A stretch of 64,000 bases of DNA from Luteibacter jiangsuensis (GCF_030812295.1 NZ_JAUSSK010000004.1:468687-532686); one strand, 5' to 3'; counted from the stretch's first letter, positions 1 to 9,047 are shown. The notes: generated from the sequence alone by a model not told the origin. Numbers and translations: made by a program.

Positions 1-367
1 TGAGCTTGCGGTACATGGCGCGACCCAGCGGGTTCTTCGGCAGCATGCCCTTGACGGCGATCTCGATCACGCGCTCCGGATGCGTGGCCAGCAGATCCTT
101 GAGACTCGTGGTCTTCAGGTTGCCGACGTAGCCGGTGAAGCGGTGGTACATCTTGTCGTCCAGCTTGGCACCGGTCACGGCCACCTTCTCGGCGTTGATC
201 ACGACGATGTAGTCGCCGGTATCGACGTGCGGGGTGAACTCGGGCTTGTGCTTGCCGCGGAGGCGACGCGCTACCTCGGTCGACAGGCGACCCAGGGTCT
301 TGTTCGTGGCATCAACCACGAACCAATCGCGCTTGACGCTTTCCGGCTTGGCGGTGAACGTTTTCAT
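1..367 (-). CDS. rplM: 50S ribosomal protein L13 (3' end beyond left edge)
   Basis: The minus strand encodes the first 122 or so residues of ribosomal protein L13, beginning [20 protein letters not shown] and containing the family signatures [34 protein letters not shown] and [15 protein letters not shown]13 is an early assembly protein of the large ribosomal subunit. The gene runs off the left edge, so about the last 20 residues of the usual 142 are missing. In most proteobacteria rpsI follows it in one operon, which would lie outside the window. The ATG at 365-367 is the only start that gives the normal N-terminus. The identification is secure. Confidence 0.97.
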   Translation of the reverse strand, partial: MKTFTAKPESVKRDWFVVDATNKTLGRLSTEVARRLRGKHKPEFTPHVDTGDYIVVINAEKVAVTGAKLDDKMYHRFTGYVGNLKTTSLKDLLATHPERVIEIAVKGMLPKNPLGRAMYRKL

Positions 368-633
368 TTCAAATACCTGGTTTGCCGCCTGGACAGACGG
401 AACACGGAATCGGTGAAAGCAAAGGCGCGAGAGAATAGCGGACTTTTCCCTCATCGCGCAAGCCCACGTTGCACGTGAGCTTTGGGCCGACAATCATAAC
501 ATGATGACCGGGCCGCTTCACAAGCCTGCCCGGTCGATGGGAAGGCGACCGCGACAAGCGGCCGCAGCGCCTTCACCTGGTATCGGGCGGCGGGCATTGT
601 AACGTGTGTCATCCCCGTACGTCAGGAGTCCCC
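368..633. promoter_or_regulatory. divergent intergenic region between rplM and coq7
   Basis: These 266 bases separate the divergent rplM and coq7 genes and so should carry a promoter for each. I found no clean sigma-70 hexamer pair by eye and no credible ORF on either strand. A Shine-Dalgarno-like CAGGAG at 623-628 precedes the coq7 start. The L13 autoregulatory leader known in some bacteria cannot be shown from the sequence alone. Confidence 0.4.
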
Positions 634-1275
634 ATGTCCGTTCGCTCGCTGAACCGTCTCGACCGCCTGCTTTCCGGCCTCGAACGCGCCATGGAGGCCG
701 TCGCGGGCTCACCGGAGCCCGTCCGGCGCTCGCCGGGCGACGCGGTGCCGGATGCGCCCATGGACGACGCCGAGCGGCGCCATGCCGCCGGGCTGATGCG
801 GATCAACCATGTGGGTGAAGTCTGTGCCCAGGCCCTTTATGTCGGCCAGGCGGCGCTCGCGCGGACCGAAGAGACACGGGGGCACCTGATGCATGCCGCA
901 CAGGAGGAAACCGACCACCTGGCCTGGTGCGCCGAGCGCCTCAAGCAGCTCGACAGCCGCCCCAGCCTGCTCAACCCGCTGTGGTACGCCGGCAGCTACG
1001 CCATCGGCGTGGCCGCGGCGGCCGTCGGCGATCCGATCAGCCTGGGCTTCGTCGTCGAAACCGAGCGCCAGGTGGAGGCCCACCTTGCCGAGCACCTGGA
1101 GCGCCTGCCCCCGCAGGACGAGCGCTCCCGCGCGATCCTCCGCCAGATGCAGGCCGATGAGATACGCCACGCCGACGCCGCGCAGGCCCGCGGAGGTATC
1201 GACCTGCCGTGGCCCCTGCCGCGCCTGATGCACGCCGCGTCCACGGTGATGAAGACCGTCGCCTATCGCATCTGA
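634..1275 (+). CDS. coq7: 3-demethoxyubiquinol 3-hydroxylase (Coq7)
   Basis: This 213-residue protein is the Coq7/COQ7-type di-iron hydroxylase that adds the C-5/C-6 ring hydroxyl (3-demethoxyubiquinol to 3-demethylubiquinol) in ubiquinone synthesis, acting at the inner membrane. The ferritin-like four-helix bundle shows the iron ligands in order: [31 protein letters not shown] and the C-terminal DEIRHADAA. The gamma-proteobacterial alternative UbiF is a flavoprotein and does not look like this. The ATG at 634 follows CAGGAG with good spacing; an upstream in-frame start at 604 would add ten residues with no ribosome binding site. The gene stands alone between rplM and speD. Confidence 0.95.
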   Translation: MSVRSLNRLDRLLSGLERAMEAVAGSPEPVRRSPGDAVPDAPMDDAERRHAAGLMRINHVGEVCAQALYVGQAALARTEETRGHLMHAAQEETDHLAWCAERLKQLDSRPSLLNPLWYAGSYAIGVAAAAVGDPISLGFVVETERQVEAHLAEHLERLPPQDERSRAILRQMQADEIRHADAAQARGGIDLPWPLPRLMHAASTVMKTVAYRI

Positions 1276-1373
1276 GCGGCGCCTCGGCAGCGGGCGTCGA
1301 AACCGCCTCCTTGCAAGTGGAAGTGTGCGATGCGCCGCGTTCCTGTCGGCGATGGGTGCCTGCCGTAGCCTGG

Positions 1374-1413
1374 CCCGCTGCCGCGGGATCGCCGACAAGG
1401 TCGGCTCCCACCA
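1374..1413. repeat. REP-like palindromic element, copy 1
   Basis: A 40-base element, CCCGCTGCCGCGGGATCGCC plus its continuation to 1413, contains two nested palindromes, a GCCGAC/GTCGGC pair and a CCGCGG core. It matches the copy at 27585-27624 with one mismatch, and a diverged inverted copy lies at 27670-27707. It sits in the gap between convergent coq7 and speD, the typical place for REP elements. No RAYT transposase gene lies in this window. Confidence 0.8.
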
Positions 1414-1472
1414 AAGCAGCCCTCCCTCCACGGCAGCTTTCCCACCACAGCGGTCCTTCCACCCGCACCAAG

Positions 1473-1500
1473 AAAAAACCCCGCTTTCGCGGGGTCTTTT
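1473..1500 (-). terminator. rho-independent terminator of speD
   Basis: Reading the minus strand just past the speD stop, ACCCCGC and GCGGGGT form a stem with a GAAA-type loop, followed by a run of six T. The hairpin starts two bases after the stop codon. It may also act weakly on convergent coq7 transcripts. Confidence 0.85.
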
Positions 1501-1502
1501 CG

Positions 1503-2288
1503 TCACATCAGGTTGCGGCCGTGGAAGAGTTCCTCGATCTCCCGGCGGAGCAGCGATTCGATGCGCTGGCGCTCCTTGAACGAGAGGTCGTCGGCCTGGG
1601 CCTCGAAGAGGTAGGTGTCGAGGTCGAAGTCCTTGATGTGCATCTTCGTGTGGAAGATGTTCTCCTGGTACACGTTCACGTCGAACATCTCGTATTTCTG
1701 GCGGATGTGCTTGGCCAGGTAGTCCTGCACCGAGTTGATCTTGTGATCCATGAAGTGCTTCTTGCCCTTCACGTCGCGCGTGAAGCCACGCACGCGGTAA
1801 TCGGCGATCACGATGTCCGACTCGAAGCTGTCGATCAGGTAGTTCAGGGCCTTCAGCGGCGAGATGACGCCGCAGGTGGCCACGTCGATATCGGCGCGGA
1901 AGGTGGCGATACCGTTGTGCGGATGGGTTTCCGGGTACGTATGGACGGTAATGTGGCTCTTGTCCATGTGCGCCACGACGGCGCCCGAGATCGTGTCGCG
2001 GCCGAGCTTCTCGACCACCGGCTCCTCGGAAATGAGGATGGTGACCGACGCGCCCTGGGGATCGTAATCCTGGCGGGCGATGTTCAGGATGTTCGCGCCG
2101 ATGATCTCAGCCACGTCCGTCAGGATCTGGGTCAGGCGATCGGCGTCGTACTGCTCGTCGATGTACTCGATATAGTTCTGCCGCTGCTGTTCGGAAACGG
2201 CATAGCAGATATCGTAGATGTTGAAACTCAGCGCCTTGGTCAGGTTGTTGAAACCTTGCAGGCGAAGGCGGGGAAGCGGTTTGACCAC
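1503..2288 (-). CDS. speD: S-adenosylmethionine decarboxylase proenzyme
   Basis: The 261-residue protein matches the long (E. coli type) class of AdoMet decarboxylase, which makes decarboxylated AdoMet for spermidine synthesis. The class signatures [53 protein letters not shown] and [13 protein letters not shown] are all present. The self-cleavage site is [13 protein letters not shown]: by family knowledge Ser110 (counted from the chosen start) becomes the pyruvoyl cofactor after the Lys109-Ser110 bond breaks. I chose the GTG at 2286-2288, preceded by GGAGAG, because it gives the family's usual length; the reading frame stays open upstream to 2354 but that extension has no homology. No speE is adjacent. 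Confidence 0.95.
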   Translation of the reverse strand: MVKPLPRLRLQGFNNLTKALSFNIYDICYAVSEQQRQNYIEYIDEQYDADRLTQILTDVAEIIGANILNIARQDYDPQGASVTILISEEPVVEKLGRDTISGAVVAHMDKSHITVHTYPETHPHNGIATFRADIDVATCGVISPLKALNYLIDSFESDIVIADYRVRGFTRDVKGKKHFMDHKINSVQDYLAKHIRQKYEMFDVNVYQENIFHTKMHIKDFDLDTYLFEAQADDLSFKERQRIESLLRREIEELFHGRNLM

Positions 2289-2625
2289 AGCGACTCTCCG
2301 AGGCCGGGGGAACGGCCAGCAGCAGACACGGGTTAGCAGCAAGGGTCCCCGCAACGATGAAAGACGACGAACGAGACGAGTAGTCTGCCCGGCGCTTGTG
2401 TACGACGTGAGACAAGGGGTCTGGACGCCGAGGGGGTGAAATTATGGGGCAAGATGGCGAAGATTTGAACACGCGGCGCGTCCCTCCCCCCAAATGGTGG
2501 ATTTTGGCGCCCGGATGTCTGCAATAATCCCCGGGGGACATGGCGAGTCGGCGACGCCTGACGGAAATCCGTCGGCTGACCGCTGAAGGGGAACGCCATG
2601 CCATTGAGGCTCAACGGAATCTGCT
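2289..2625. promoter_or_regulatory. divergent intergenic region between speD and clp
   Basis: This 337-base gap separates the divergent speD and clp genes and must hold promoters for both. Short open frames here look like codon noise and none has a ribosome binding site with a plausible product. I saw no perfect TGTGA-N6-TCACA CRP/Clp operator, so autoregulation cannot be claimed. Confidence 0.4.
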
Positions 2626-3321
2626 GTGGCTCAACTCAAATATCTGTTGCAACAGGCGTTCGAACGGTCGCAGGCTCCCTCGAGCTTCGCGCCCGACCCG
2701 GCCTCCATGGGCCGCTTTCTGGATGCTTGCCACCGTCGTCGCTATCCGGGGAAGACGGCGATCATCCGGCCGGGAGACCCGGCCAACACGCTCTACTATG
2801 TCGTCGACGGCTCGCTTGCCGTCTGCACCGAGGACGAAGAAGGCCGGGAATTGATCCTGGCCTATATCAATCGCGGCCAGTTCATCGGTGAAATGGGGCT
2901 TTTCGTGGAACAGGCCCAGCGCGAGTCGCTGGTCCGTACGCGAACGGCCGTGGAAATGGCCGAGATCAGTTATGAACGGCTCTTCCAGCTCCTGGAAGGC
3001 CCGCTCGCCGCCGAATGCCCGAAACTGCTGTTCGCCATCGGTTCGCAGTTGACCCATCGCCTGCTACGCACCTCTCGCCAGGTAAGCCGGATGGCGTTCA
3101 TGGATGTGACGAACCGGGTGTCCCGCACCTTGCTCGATCTCTGCCAGGAACCGGACGCCATGACCCACCCCGACGGGACGCAGATACGCATCTCCCGCCA
3201 GGAAGTCAGTCGCATCGTCGGTTGCTCCCGTGAAATGGTGGGCCGCGTGCTCAAGCAACTCGAGGAAGAGCGGATGATCGACGTCGCGGGCAAGACCATC
3301 GTGGTCCGCGGCACCCGCTAA
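2626..3321 (+). CDS. clp: Clp-type CRP/FNR family transcription regulator
   Basis: The 231-residue protein is the Xanthomonadales Clp version of CRP. A cyclic-nucleotide-binding jelly roll (about residues 30-125; RPGDPANTLYYVVDGS, GQFIGEMGLF) is followed by the dimer helix and a winged helix-turn-helix (about 187-212; ISRQEVSRIVGCSREMVGRV). E. coli CRP contacts cAMP with Arg82-Ser83; here the aligned pair is Arg99-Glu100, the Glu being the substitution found in Xanthomonas Clp, which responds to cyclic di-GMP rather than cAMP. Binding of c-di-GMP is therefore likely but inferred. The best start is the GTG at 2626, giving the normal length. It is monocistronic and convergent with the MarR-GNAT gene. 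Confidence 0.92.
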   Translation: MAQLKYLLQQAFERSQAPSSFAPDPASMGRFLDACHRRRYPGKTAIIRPGDPANTLYYVVDGSLAVCTEDEEGRELILAYINRGQFIGEMGLFVEQAQRESLVRTRTAVEMAEISYERLFQLLEGPLAAECPKLLFAIGSQLTHRLLRTSRQVSRMAFMDVTNRVSRTLLDLCQEPDAMTHPDGTQIRISRQEVSRIVGCSREMVGRVLKQLEEERMIDVAGKTIVVRGTR

Positions 3322-3336
3322 GACGCCGGGGCCCGT

Positions 3337-4287
3337 TCACGGGCCCCGATAGATCATGTAGACGTCCGCCCGCTCGTAATGCGAGCCGGGCCGGACGGAT
3401 GCCTGACGGACGAAGCCGGCCCGCTCGTACATGCCCAGCGCCCGGTCCAGGCGACTGTTCGACTCCAGGAACAACTCCCGGCCGCCGCGGCGGTGGTATT
3501 CGATGATCGCCTCATCGAGCAGCTTGCGACCGGCGCCAAGGCCCCTGTAGTTCTCGTCCACGCCCATCTTGGACAATTCATAGACGCCTTCGCTTTCGCG
3601 AATGAGCGCGCAGGTACCCACGACCTCGCCCGCGTAGAGTGCGAAGAAAATCGCCCCTCCCGCGTCGACGACCCGCCCTTCGGGATCGGCGAACAACGCG
3701 CTGTCGACCTCCTCCACGCGGAAATAGCGCTCCAGCCATTGCTGGTTGAGCCGACGGAAGTGCTCGCGCAGGCCCGGTTCGAAGGGCACGATTTCCACGG
3801 CCGCGCGCGACAACCGGGCCCGCTGCTCAAGGATGGCCGCGACCAGCGGACGTTCGATAAGAGCCTGTTCGCAGCCGTCGATCGCCTCGAGCAGCGCGAG
3901 GCCGCGCGGCCCCAGCGATTCGGTCATGCCACGCCGGATGGCCAGCCATACCGGCCCCAGCGCACCCAGCGCGCGTTCGCCCGCGCCAGTCAGGGCCAGC
4001 ACGCTGCGGCGGCCATCCTGCGGATCGCGCTGGCGCACGACCATGCCGGCGTCGACCAGGCGGTCGGCGAGCTGGCTCACGGCGGAATGGGTCTGGCCAA
4101 TCGCCAGCGCCATGTCGGTGACCGTCGTGGGGCCGACGTCGCGCAAATAGCGCAGCACCGGGAACCAGCGCGACTCGATACCCGCGCCGCACGCCTTGTA
4201 GACCTCGTCCACGGCCTGGTAGAACTGGTCGCTCAAGGCCTTGAGACGACTGCCGAGCGCCAGCTCACGCAGGGAAGAGAGGTACAT
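3337..4287 (-). CDS. MarR-GNAT fusion: winged-helix regulator with acetyltransferase
   Basis: The 316-residue protein joins two domains. Residues about 1-140 form a MarR-type winged helix (FPVLRYLRDVGPTTVTDMA, TDMALAIGQTHSAVSQLADR, then the wing RDPQDGRRSVLALT). Residues about 160-316 form a GNAT fold with the acetyl-CoA loop YRGLGAGRKLLDEA and a C-terminal LDRALGMYERAGFV. Such fusions are known but their substrates generally are not. The ATG at 4285-4287 starts right at the MarR fold; an upstream in-frame ATG (4368) would add unlikely sequence. A strong GC hairpin (3326-3348) straddles its stop codon and could slow transcripts from both convergent genes. Confidence 0.85.
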   Translation of the reverse strand: MYLSSLRELALGSRLKALSDQFYQAVDEVYKACGAGIESRWFPVLRYLRDVGPTTVTDMALAIGQTHSAVSQLADRLVDAGMVVRQRDPQDGRRSVLALTGAGERALGALGPVWLAIRRGMTESLGPRGLALLEAIDGCEQALIERPLVAAILEQRARLSRAAVEIVPFEPGLREHFRRLNQQWLERYFRVEEVDSALFADPEGRVVDAGGAIFFALYAGEVVGTCALIRESEGVYELSKMGVDENYRGLGAGRKLLDEAIIEYHRRGGRELFLESNSRLDRALGMYERAGFVRQASVRPGSHYERADVYMIYRGP

Positions 4288-4425
4288 CGCCGATCCAATG
4301 GGGAGGTTTGGGAAAACGAGGCTAGCGGCGTCGCGATGCCGCACGCAAGCGTTCCCTCCTTTCTTCATGCCGGGATCGCACCCACCTCGTATATGGTGGA
4401 CTCCGACCTATCCTGTGGACGGTAC

Positions 4426-5172
4426 ATGGACTGGACCCAATTCCTGATTTTCGTCGGCGTGGGCCTGCTCGCCCAACTGGTCGATGGTGCGCTCGGCATG
4501 GCCTACGGTGTCGTTTCCAACGCCGTGCTGCTCGCGCTGGGCCTGCCGCCTGCCGTGGCCAGCGCGACCGTCCATACGGCTGAAATTTTCACGACCGGCG
4601 TGTCCGGCGGTGCGCATGCGCTGTTCGGCAACGTCGACTGGAAGTCGTTCCGCCGGCTGGCCATTCCCGGCGTGATCGGCGGGGTGATCGGCGCGTGGTT
4701 CCTCGCCAGCGTACCTGGCGACGCCATCAAGCCCTTTGTCTACGCGTACCTGTTGATCCTGGGCGTGGTGGTGCTGGTGCGCGCGGCCGGCAAGGTGGTC
4801 TCCCACCACCGGGTGCGCCACAAGGGAATCCTGGGTTTCGTCGCCGGCTTGCTCGACGCCATCGGCGGCGGGGGTTGGGGACCGATCACCACCTCCACCC
4901 TGCTTGCGCGCGGCGGTGCCGTGCGGCACACCATCGGCACCGTGAACGCGGCGGAGTTCGTCGTCACCGTGGCGATTTCCACTACGCTGATCGCGCACAT
5001 GGGCATACAGCACTGGCCGATCGTCCTGGGCCTGCTCACGGGCGGGGTGATCGCGGCGCCACTGGCCGCCTGGCTGGTGAGGCACCTGCCACCACGCTAC
5101 GTCATGATCGCCGTGGGTTGCCTCATCGTCGGGATCAGCCTCTACCAGCTGGGTAACTATGTCCTGCGCTAG
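4426..5172 (+). CDS. TauE/SafE (TSUP) family permease
   Basis: This 248-residue inner-membrane protein has about eight hydrophobic segments arranged as two repeats, typical of the TSUP family that exports sulfite, sulfoacetate or other organic anions. The two repeat signatures are visible: VDGALGMAYGVVSNAVLLALG near the N-terminus, and FVAGLLDAIGGGGWGPITTS with TVNAAEFVVTVAIS in the second half. The ATG at 4426 starts at MDWTQFLIF; an in-frame ATG at 4393 is possible. Its stop shares the palindrome CTAG (5169-5172) with the convergent HAD gene. The substrate cannot be assigned from sequence. Confidence 0.85.
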   Translation: MDWTQFLIFVGVGLLAQLVDGALGMAYGVVSNAVLLALGLPPAVASATVHTAEIFTTGVSGGAHALFGNVDWKSFRRLAIPGVIGGVIGAWFLASVPGDAIKPFVYAYLLILGVVVLVRAAGKVVSHHRVRHKGILGFVAGLLDAIGGGGWGPITTSTLLARGGAVRHTIGTVNAAEFVVTVAISTTLIAHMGIQHWPIVLGLLTGGVIAAPLAAWLVRHLPPRYVMIAVGCLIVGISLYQLGNYVLR

Positions 5173-5876
5173 AACCAGTACAGGATTTCCAGTTTGTCAC
5201 CCAAGGCGCGCCCGGCCTTCTTCGCGGTCTTCGGCGTGGGATTGACCAGTTTCGCCGAGTCGGCTGCCTTGAGCAGGGGCAAGTCCGACAACGAGTCGCC
5301 GTAGGCGATGCTCCAGGGGCGCGGAATGCCCTCCCGCTCAAGTGCGCGCACCTTGGCGCCATCCACGTTATGCCGGATGAAGCGCATGCCGAACAGGCCA
5401 CCGCGCGTCTGCGAGGCCACCAGTTCGTGGCCGCCGAGGTTCACCTCGTCAAGGATCGCCTCGACCATCTGCCGGTCGTTGCCGCTGACGACGATCACAC
5501 GGTCGCCAGCATCGACATGCCTGCGCAAGGTCGCCACCGCATCGCGAAAGAACACGCCGGGGCGCCGCGCGTAGGTTCGGGCATAGGCGTCGATCATCCG
5601 CCGGTACGAGGCCTCGCGACGGCCGAACGTGGTCACCCGCAGGAATACGCGGCCGAGGAAACGATTGCCTCGCACGCTGCCTATCAGCAAGGGCACCAGG
5701 GGCACGATGGGAAGCGCCAGCAGCAACCGCCAGCGCCCCGCGCCTGAAAGGCGTTCGCGAAAGAACATTTCCAGTGTCTGGTGGCGGACGATCACGCCAT
5801 CGAAATCGAACAACACGACACGCCGTGCATCGGCGGCGGTGTCGTCGGCCACCGCCGTCGCTATCCCCTGGTCCAT
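5169..5876 (-). CDS. HAD-superfamily hydrolase (PSP/HisB-like phosphatase)
   Basis: The 235-residue protein has the HAD motifs in order: motif I LFDFDGVIVRHQ (nucleophile Asp24, acid Asp26), motif II IVVSGNDRQM, a basic residue around the AKV segment, and motif IV YGDSLSDLPLL. A long hydrophobic stretch with LLLALPIVPLVPLLIG lies in the cap region, as in HAD-IB proteins that resemble SerB or the acyltransferase-linked phosphatases. It starts four bases after trpC, so it is the last gene of the trpGDC-HAD operon, although a role in tryptophan synthesis is not established. Its TAG stop and that of the convergent permease use the same CTAG. Confidence 0.8.
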   Translation of the reverse strand: MDQGIATAVADDTAADARRVVLFDFDGVIVRHQTLEMFFRERLSGAGRWRLLLALPIVPLVPLLIGSVRGNRFLGRVFLRVTTFGRREASYRRMIDAYARTYARRPGVFFRDAVATLRRHVDAGDRVIVVSGNDRQMVEAILDEVNLGGHELVASQTRGGLFGMRFIRHNVDGAKVRALEREGIPRPWSIAYGDSLSDLPLLKAADSAKLVNPTPKTAKKAGRALGDKLEILYWF

Positions 5877-5880
5877 CGCG

Positions 5881-6726
5881 TCAGTGTCGGTGCGGTTGTT
5901 GCGGCGGGGTACCGAAGAGCTTCTGCAATTCGGCGCCCGGATCGGCGGCGCGCATGAAGGCCTCGCCCACGAGGAAGGTATGAATGCCCGCCTCGCGCAG
6001 TCTGCGTACATCTTCGGTCGTGTGGATGCCCGATTCGGCGACGATCGCCGTATCCGGCCCGACACGGTCGTTGAGCTTCAGCGACGTGCCCAGTGAGGTC
6101 TCGAAGGTGCGCAGGTTGCGGTTGTTCACACCGATCAGGGGCGCGGGAAGGCTCAATGCCACCTCGAGTTCTTCCTCGTTGTGCACCTCGACGAGTACGT
6201 CGAGATCGAGCTCGGCGGCGAGCAAGGAAAGCTCGGTCAACCGGTTCTCGTCGTAGATCACATCTTCACCGCCCTTGTCGGCGAAGGCGGAAACGATCAA
6301 CAGGATGCAGTCGGCACCGATCACGCGGGCCTCGTACACCTGGTACTCGTCGATGATGAAATCCTTGCGCAGGATGGGGAGCGAACAGGCCTTGCGGGCC
6401 TGGCCGACGTAATCTTCGTGGCCCTGGAAGAAATCGGCATCGGTGAGCACGGAAAGACAGGTGGCGCCTCCACGTTCGTAGCTGCGCGCGATCGCCGCCG
6501 GATCGAAGTCGGCACGGATCAATCCCTTGCTCGGGCTGGCCTTCTTTATCTCGGCGATGACCGCCGGCTTGCCATCGTGCAGGCGCGCATCGATGGCGGC
6601 CACGAAGCCACGCGTATCCTCGAGGTCGGCGATGCGTGCCGCAAGGTCGTCGAGTGAGCGCTTACGGCTGCGCTCGGCGATCTCTTGCACCTTGCGGTCG
6701 AGAATGCGATGGAGAATGTCGGGCAT
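5881..6726 (-). CDS. trpC: indole-3-glycerol phosphate synthase
   Basis: The 281-residue monofunctional enzyme closes CdRP to indole-3-glycerol phosphate in tryptophan synthesis. It is a TIM barrel with the family landmarks VIAEIKKASPSKG (catalytic Lys), LSVLTDADFFQGH, ILRKDFIIDEYQVYEARVIG, DVLVEVHNEEELE, IGVNNRNLRTFE and VAESGIHT. It is not fused to TrpF, unlike E. coli. It follows trpD by 50 bases and precedes the HAD gene by four, so it is mid-operon. The C-terminal PPQQPHRH tail is a little longer than usual. Confidence 0.97.
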   Translation of the reverse strand: MPDILHRILDRKVQEIAERSRKRSLDDLAARIADLEDTRGFVAAIDARLHDGKPAVIAEIKKASPSKGLIRADFDPAAIARSYERGGATCLSVLTDADFFQGHEDYVGQARKACSLPILRKDFIIDEYQVYEARVIGADCILLIVSAFADKGGEDVIYDENRLTELSLLAAELDLDVLVEVHNEEELEVALSLPAPLIGVNNRNLRTFETSLGTSLKLNDRVGPDTAIVAESGIHTTEDVRRLREAGIHTFLVGEAFMRAADPGAELQKLFGTPPQQPHRH

Positions 6727-6776
6727 CGAGGGACTTCCTTGGGAAAGGCCGGGGCTTTCGGGGAGCCCCGACGATA

Positions 6777-7808
6777 TCAGGCGCCGAGCCGTTGTGTCGC
6801 GGCCACGAACGCGTCCATTTTTACACGAGCCGCGCCACTTGCGATGGTCGCGCGGGCAAGGTCGATACCGGACTGTATGGAAGGCGTGACATCGGCGGTA
6901 TACAACGCGGCACCCGCGTTCAGGCAGACGATGTCGTGGGGGACGCCAGGGGTGCCCGAAATGGCATCCAGCAGCATCCCCATGGATTCCGTCGAGTCTT
7001 CCACGCGGAGATTACGGCTCGATGCCATCGACAGGCCGAAATCTTCCGGCTCGATCTCGTACTCATGCACGGCGCCATCGCGCAACTCGCCCACCATCGT
7101 CGCGGCACCCAGCGAAATCTCGTCCATCCCGTCGCGACCCCATACCACCATGGCATGCCTGGCCCCCAACGCCTGGAGCACCCGGATCTGGATGCCGACG
7201 AGGTCGGGATGGAACACGCCCATGAGGATATTCGGGGCACCCGCCGGGTTGGTCAGCGGCCCGAGGATGTTGAAGATCGTCCGGACACCCATTTCACGAC
7301 GGACGGGCGATACCACCTTCATCGCCGGATGATGGTTGGGCGCGAACATGAAACCGATATCGGTCTGTTCCATGCAGACCGCGACCTGTGCCGGAAGCAG
7401 GTCGATGCGCGCGCCCAGGGCCTCGAGCACGTCGGCGCTGCCCGATTTGGACGAGACGCTGCGGCCACCGTGCTTGGCGACTCGCGCCCCGGCGGCCGCG
7501 GCGACGAACATGGATGCCGTGGAGATGTTGAACGTCGATGCACCGTCACCGCCGGTGCCGACGATATCGAGGAAATGGGGATGGGGACCGGCCTCGACCT
7601 TCGCCGAAAGATCGCGCATCACCCGCGCGGCGCCGGTGATCTCGCCGACCGTCTCCTTCTTCACGCGCAGACCGGTGAGGATGGCTGCCGTCATCAGCGG
7701 GCTGACGTCGCCACGCATGATCTGGTGCATCAGCTCGATCATCTCGTCGTGGAAGATCTCGCGGTGCTCGATCGTGCGCTGCAGCGCCTCGGAGGGAGTC
7801 ATCGGCAT
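6777..7808 (-). CDS. trpD: anthranilate phosphoribosyltransferase
   Basis: The 343-residue enzyme transfers phosphoribose from PRPP to anthranilate. The PRPP/Mg sites are present: [52 protein letters not shown], and [15 protein letters not shown] chose the ATG at 7808 ([10 protein letters not shown]), preceded by AAGGA at about ten bases; a second ATG two codons on is equally possible. The frame extends upstream through the trpG end without homology. The gene lies 16 bases behind trpG, consistent with translational coupling. Confidence 0.97.
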   Translation of the reverse strand: MPMTPSEALQRTIEHREIFHDEMIELMHQIMRGDVSPLMTAAILTGLRVKKETVGEITGAARVMRDLSAKVEAGPHPHFLDIVGTGGDGASTFNISTASMFVAAAAGARVAKHGGRSVSSKSGSADVLEALGARIDLLPAQVAVCMEQTDIGFMFAPNHHPAMKVVSPVRREMGVRTIFNILGPLTNPAGAPNILMGVFHPDLVGIQIRVLQALGARHAMVVWGRDGMDEISLGAATMVGELRDGAVHEYEIEPEDFGLSMASSRNLRVEDSTESMGMLLDAISGTPGVPHDIVCLNAGAALYTADVTPSIQSGIDLARATIASGAARVKMDAFVAATQRLGA

Positions 7809-7824
7809 GGCGCTTTGATCCTTC

Positions 7825-8421
7825 TTACGCGGCGAGCGGCAGCGGCATGCCGAGGAAGTTGCGCAGCAGGTCGTGGCCATGCTGGGTGAGGATCGACTCC
7901 GGATGGAACTGCACGCCCTCGATATCGAGCGTGCGATGGCGCAGGCCCATGATCTCGTCGATCGAGCCGTCCTCGCGCTCGGTCCAGGCGGTCACTTCGA
8001 GGCAATCCGGCACGGACCCCTTCTCGACCACCAGGGAGTGATATCGCGTGGCCTCGAACGGATTCGGCAGGCCGGCGAACACGCCCTGCCCGCGATGCCG
8101 GACGGGCGAGGTCTTGCCGTGCATGATCTCCCGTGCACGAATCACCTTGCCGCCGAATACCTGGCCGATGGCCTGATGCCCGAGGCAGACGCCGAAGATG
8201 GGCACTTCGCCCGCCATCTCGCGCAGGATGTCCATGGACACGCCCGAATCGTCCGGCGTACCCGGCCCTGGCGAGATCATGATCCGCGATGGCGCCAGTG
8301 CGCGGATGTCCGCGATGGTGAGGGCATCGTTCCGTACGACTTTCACTTCCTGCCCCAACTCGCCGAGGTACTGGACGAGGTTGAAGGTGAAGCTGTCGTA
8401 GTTGTCGATCATCAGGAGCAC
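7825..8421 (-). CDS. trpG: anthranilate synthase glutamine amidotransferase component
   Basis: The 198-residue class I glutamine amidotransferase supplies ammonia to TrpE. The oxyanion strand [12 protein letters not shown], the nucleophile elbow [12 protein letters not shown], the SPVRH segment and the catalytic [11 protein letters not shown] (His and Glu) are intact. Related PabA shares these features, but the linkage to trpD and trpC supports TrpG. Translation begins at GTG (8419-8421) with an AGGA about eight bases upstream. trpE is not next to it in this window, so the synthase partner lies elsewhere or this gene serves both pathways. Confidence 0.95.
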   Translation of the reverse strand: MLLMIDNYDSFTFNLVQYLGELGQEVKVVRNDALTIADIRALAPSRIMISPGPGTPDDSGVSMDILREMAGEVPIFGVCLGHQAIGQVFGGKVIRAREIMHGKTSPVRHRGQGVFAGLPNPFEATRYHSLVVEKGSVPDCLEVTAWTEREDGSIDEIMGLRHRTLDIEGVQFHPESILTQHGHDLLRNFLGMPLPLAA

Positions 8422-8646
8422 GTGCTTATCCTATTGATTTAGCACCCATTAAAGGATCGGATGGCTGCGGCATACCGCGTTTGGGTAGCCAGCGGGCCAT
8501 TATCCGACGAACCCGCCGGCACGGACAGCCCGGAGCTCGAACCTTCGGGACCGGAGCGTCCGGGCGTGGGCCGCGATCAGGACGCGCCTCGCTTGTCCGC
8601 ATCTCCCGCGCAGGCCATCCTAGGCGCCCCTTTCCCGGAGAACGCC
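8422..8646. promoter_or_regulatory. divergent region between trpG and the VOC gene
   Basis: These 225 bases should hold the promoter of the trpGDC-HAD operon on the minus strand and that of the VOC gene on the plus strand. I could not find a convincing trp leader peptide with consecutive Trp codons or an attenuator hairpin with a T run, nor a clear TrpR-like operator. Confidence 0.35.
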
Positions 8647-9033
8647 ATGCCCTCGCTGGGTGCCGTCACTTTCCTCGTCCGCGACTACGACGAAGCGATC
8701 GCCTTCTTCGTCGACGCGCTCGGCTTCGACCTGATCGAGGATTCGCCGCAGGGCGACGGCAAGCGCTGGGTCACCGTGGCGCCTCGCGGATCGCGCGGGA
8801 CGCACTTGCTGCTGGCCCGTGCGGTAAATGACGAGCAAAAGGCGCATATCGGCAAACAAGGTGGCGGCCGCGTATTCCTGTTCCTGCAGACGGACGATTT
8901 CGCCGGCGACCATGCGCGCATGCTTGCGCACGGCGTACGTTTTCGCGAAGAACCCAGGCACGAACCTTACGGGACGGTCGCGGTCTTCGAGGACATCTAC
9001 GGCAATGGCTGGGACCTTATCCAGCCAGCGTGA
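8647..9033 (+). CDS. VOC-family (glyoxalase/bleomycin-resistance fold) protein
   Basis: The 128-residue protein has the paired beta-alpha-beta-beta-beta modules of the vicinal oxygen chelate fold: GAVTFLVRDYDEAIAFFVDA with LGFDLIEDSP first, then RVFLFLQTDDFAGDHARML, REEPRHEPYGTVAVFEDIYG and a C-terminal NGWDLIQ. Glu115-type residues near FEDIYGN could bind a metal. The family includes lyases, isomerases and dioxygenases, so no substrate is assigned. The ATG at 8647 follows CGGAG. Its stop overlaps a possible GTG for the next gene, suggesting a two-gene operon with the dehydrogenase. Confidence 0.8.
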   Translation: MPSLGAVTFLVRDYDEAIAFFVDALGFDLIEDSPQGDGKRWVTVAPRGSRGTHLLLARAVNDEQKAHIGKQGGGRVFLFLQTDDFAGDHARMLAHGVRFREEPRHEPYGTVAVFEDIYGNGWDLIQPA

Positions 9034-9047
9034 CACGGGAAACAACC

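Noticed and set aside
3326..3348. strong GC hairpin between clp and the MarR-GNAT gene as a bidirectional terminator
   Set aside because: The stem overlaps the last codons of the minus-strand gene and neither side has a T run, so it was mentioned with the gene but not called a terminator.
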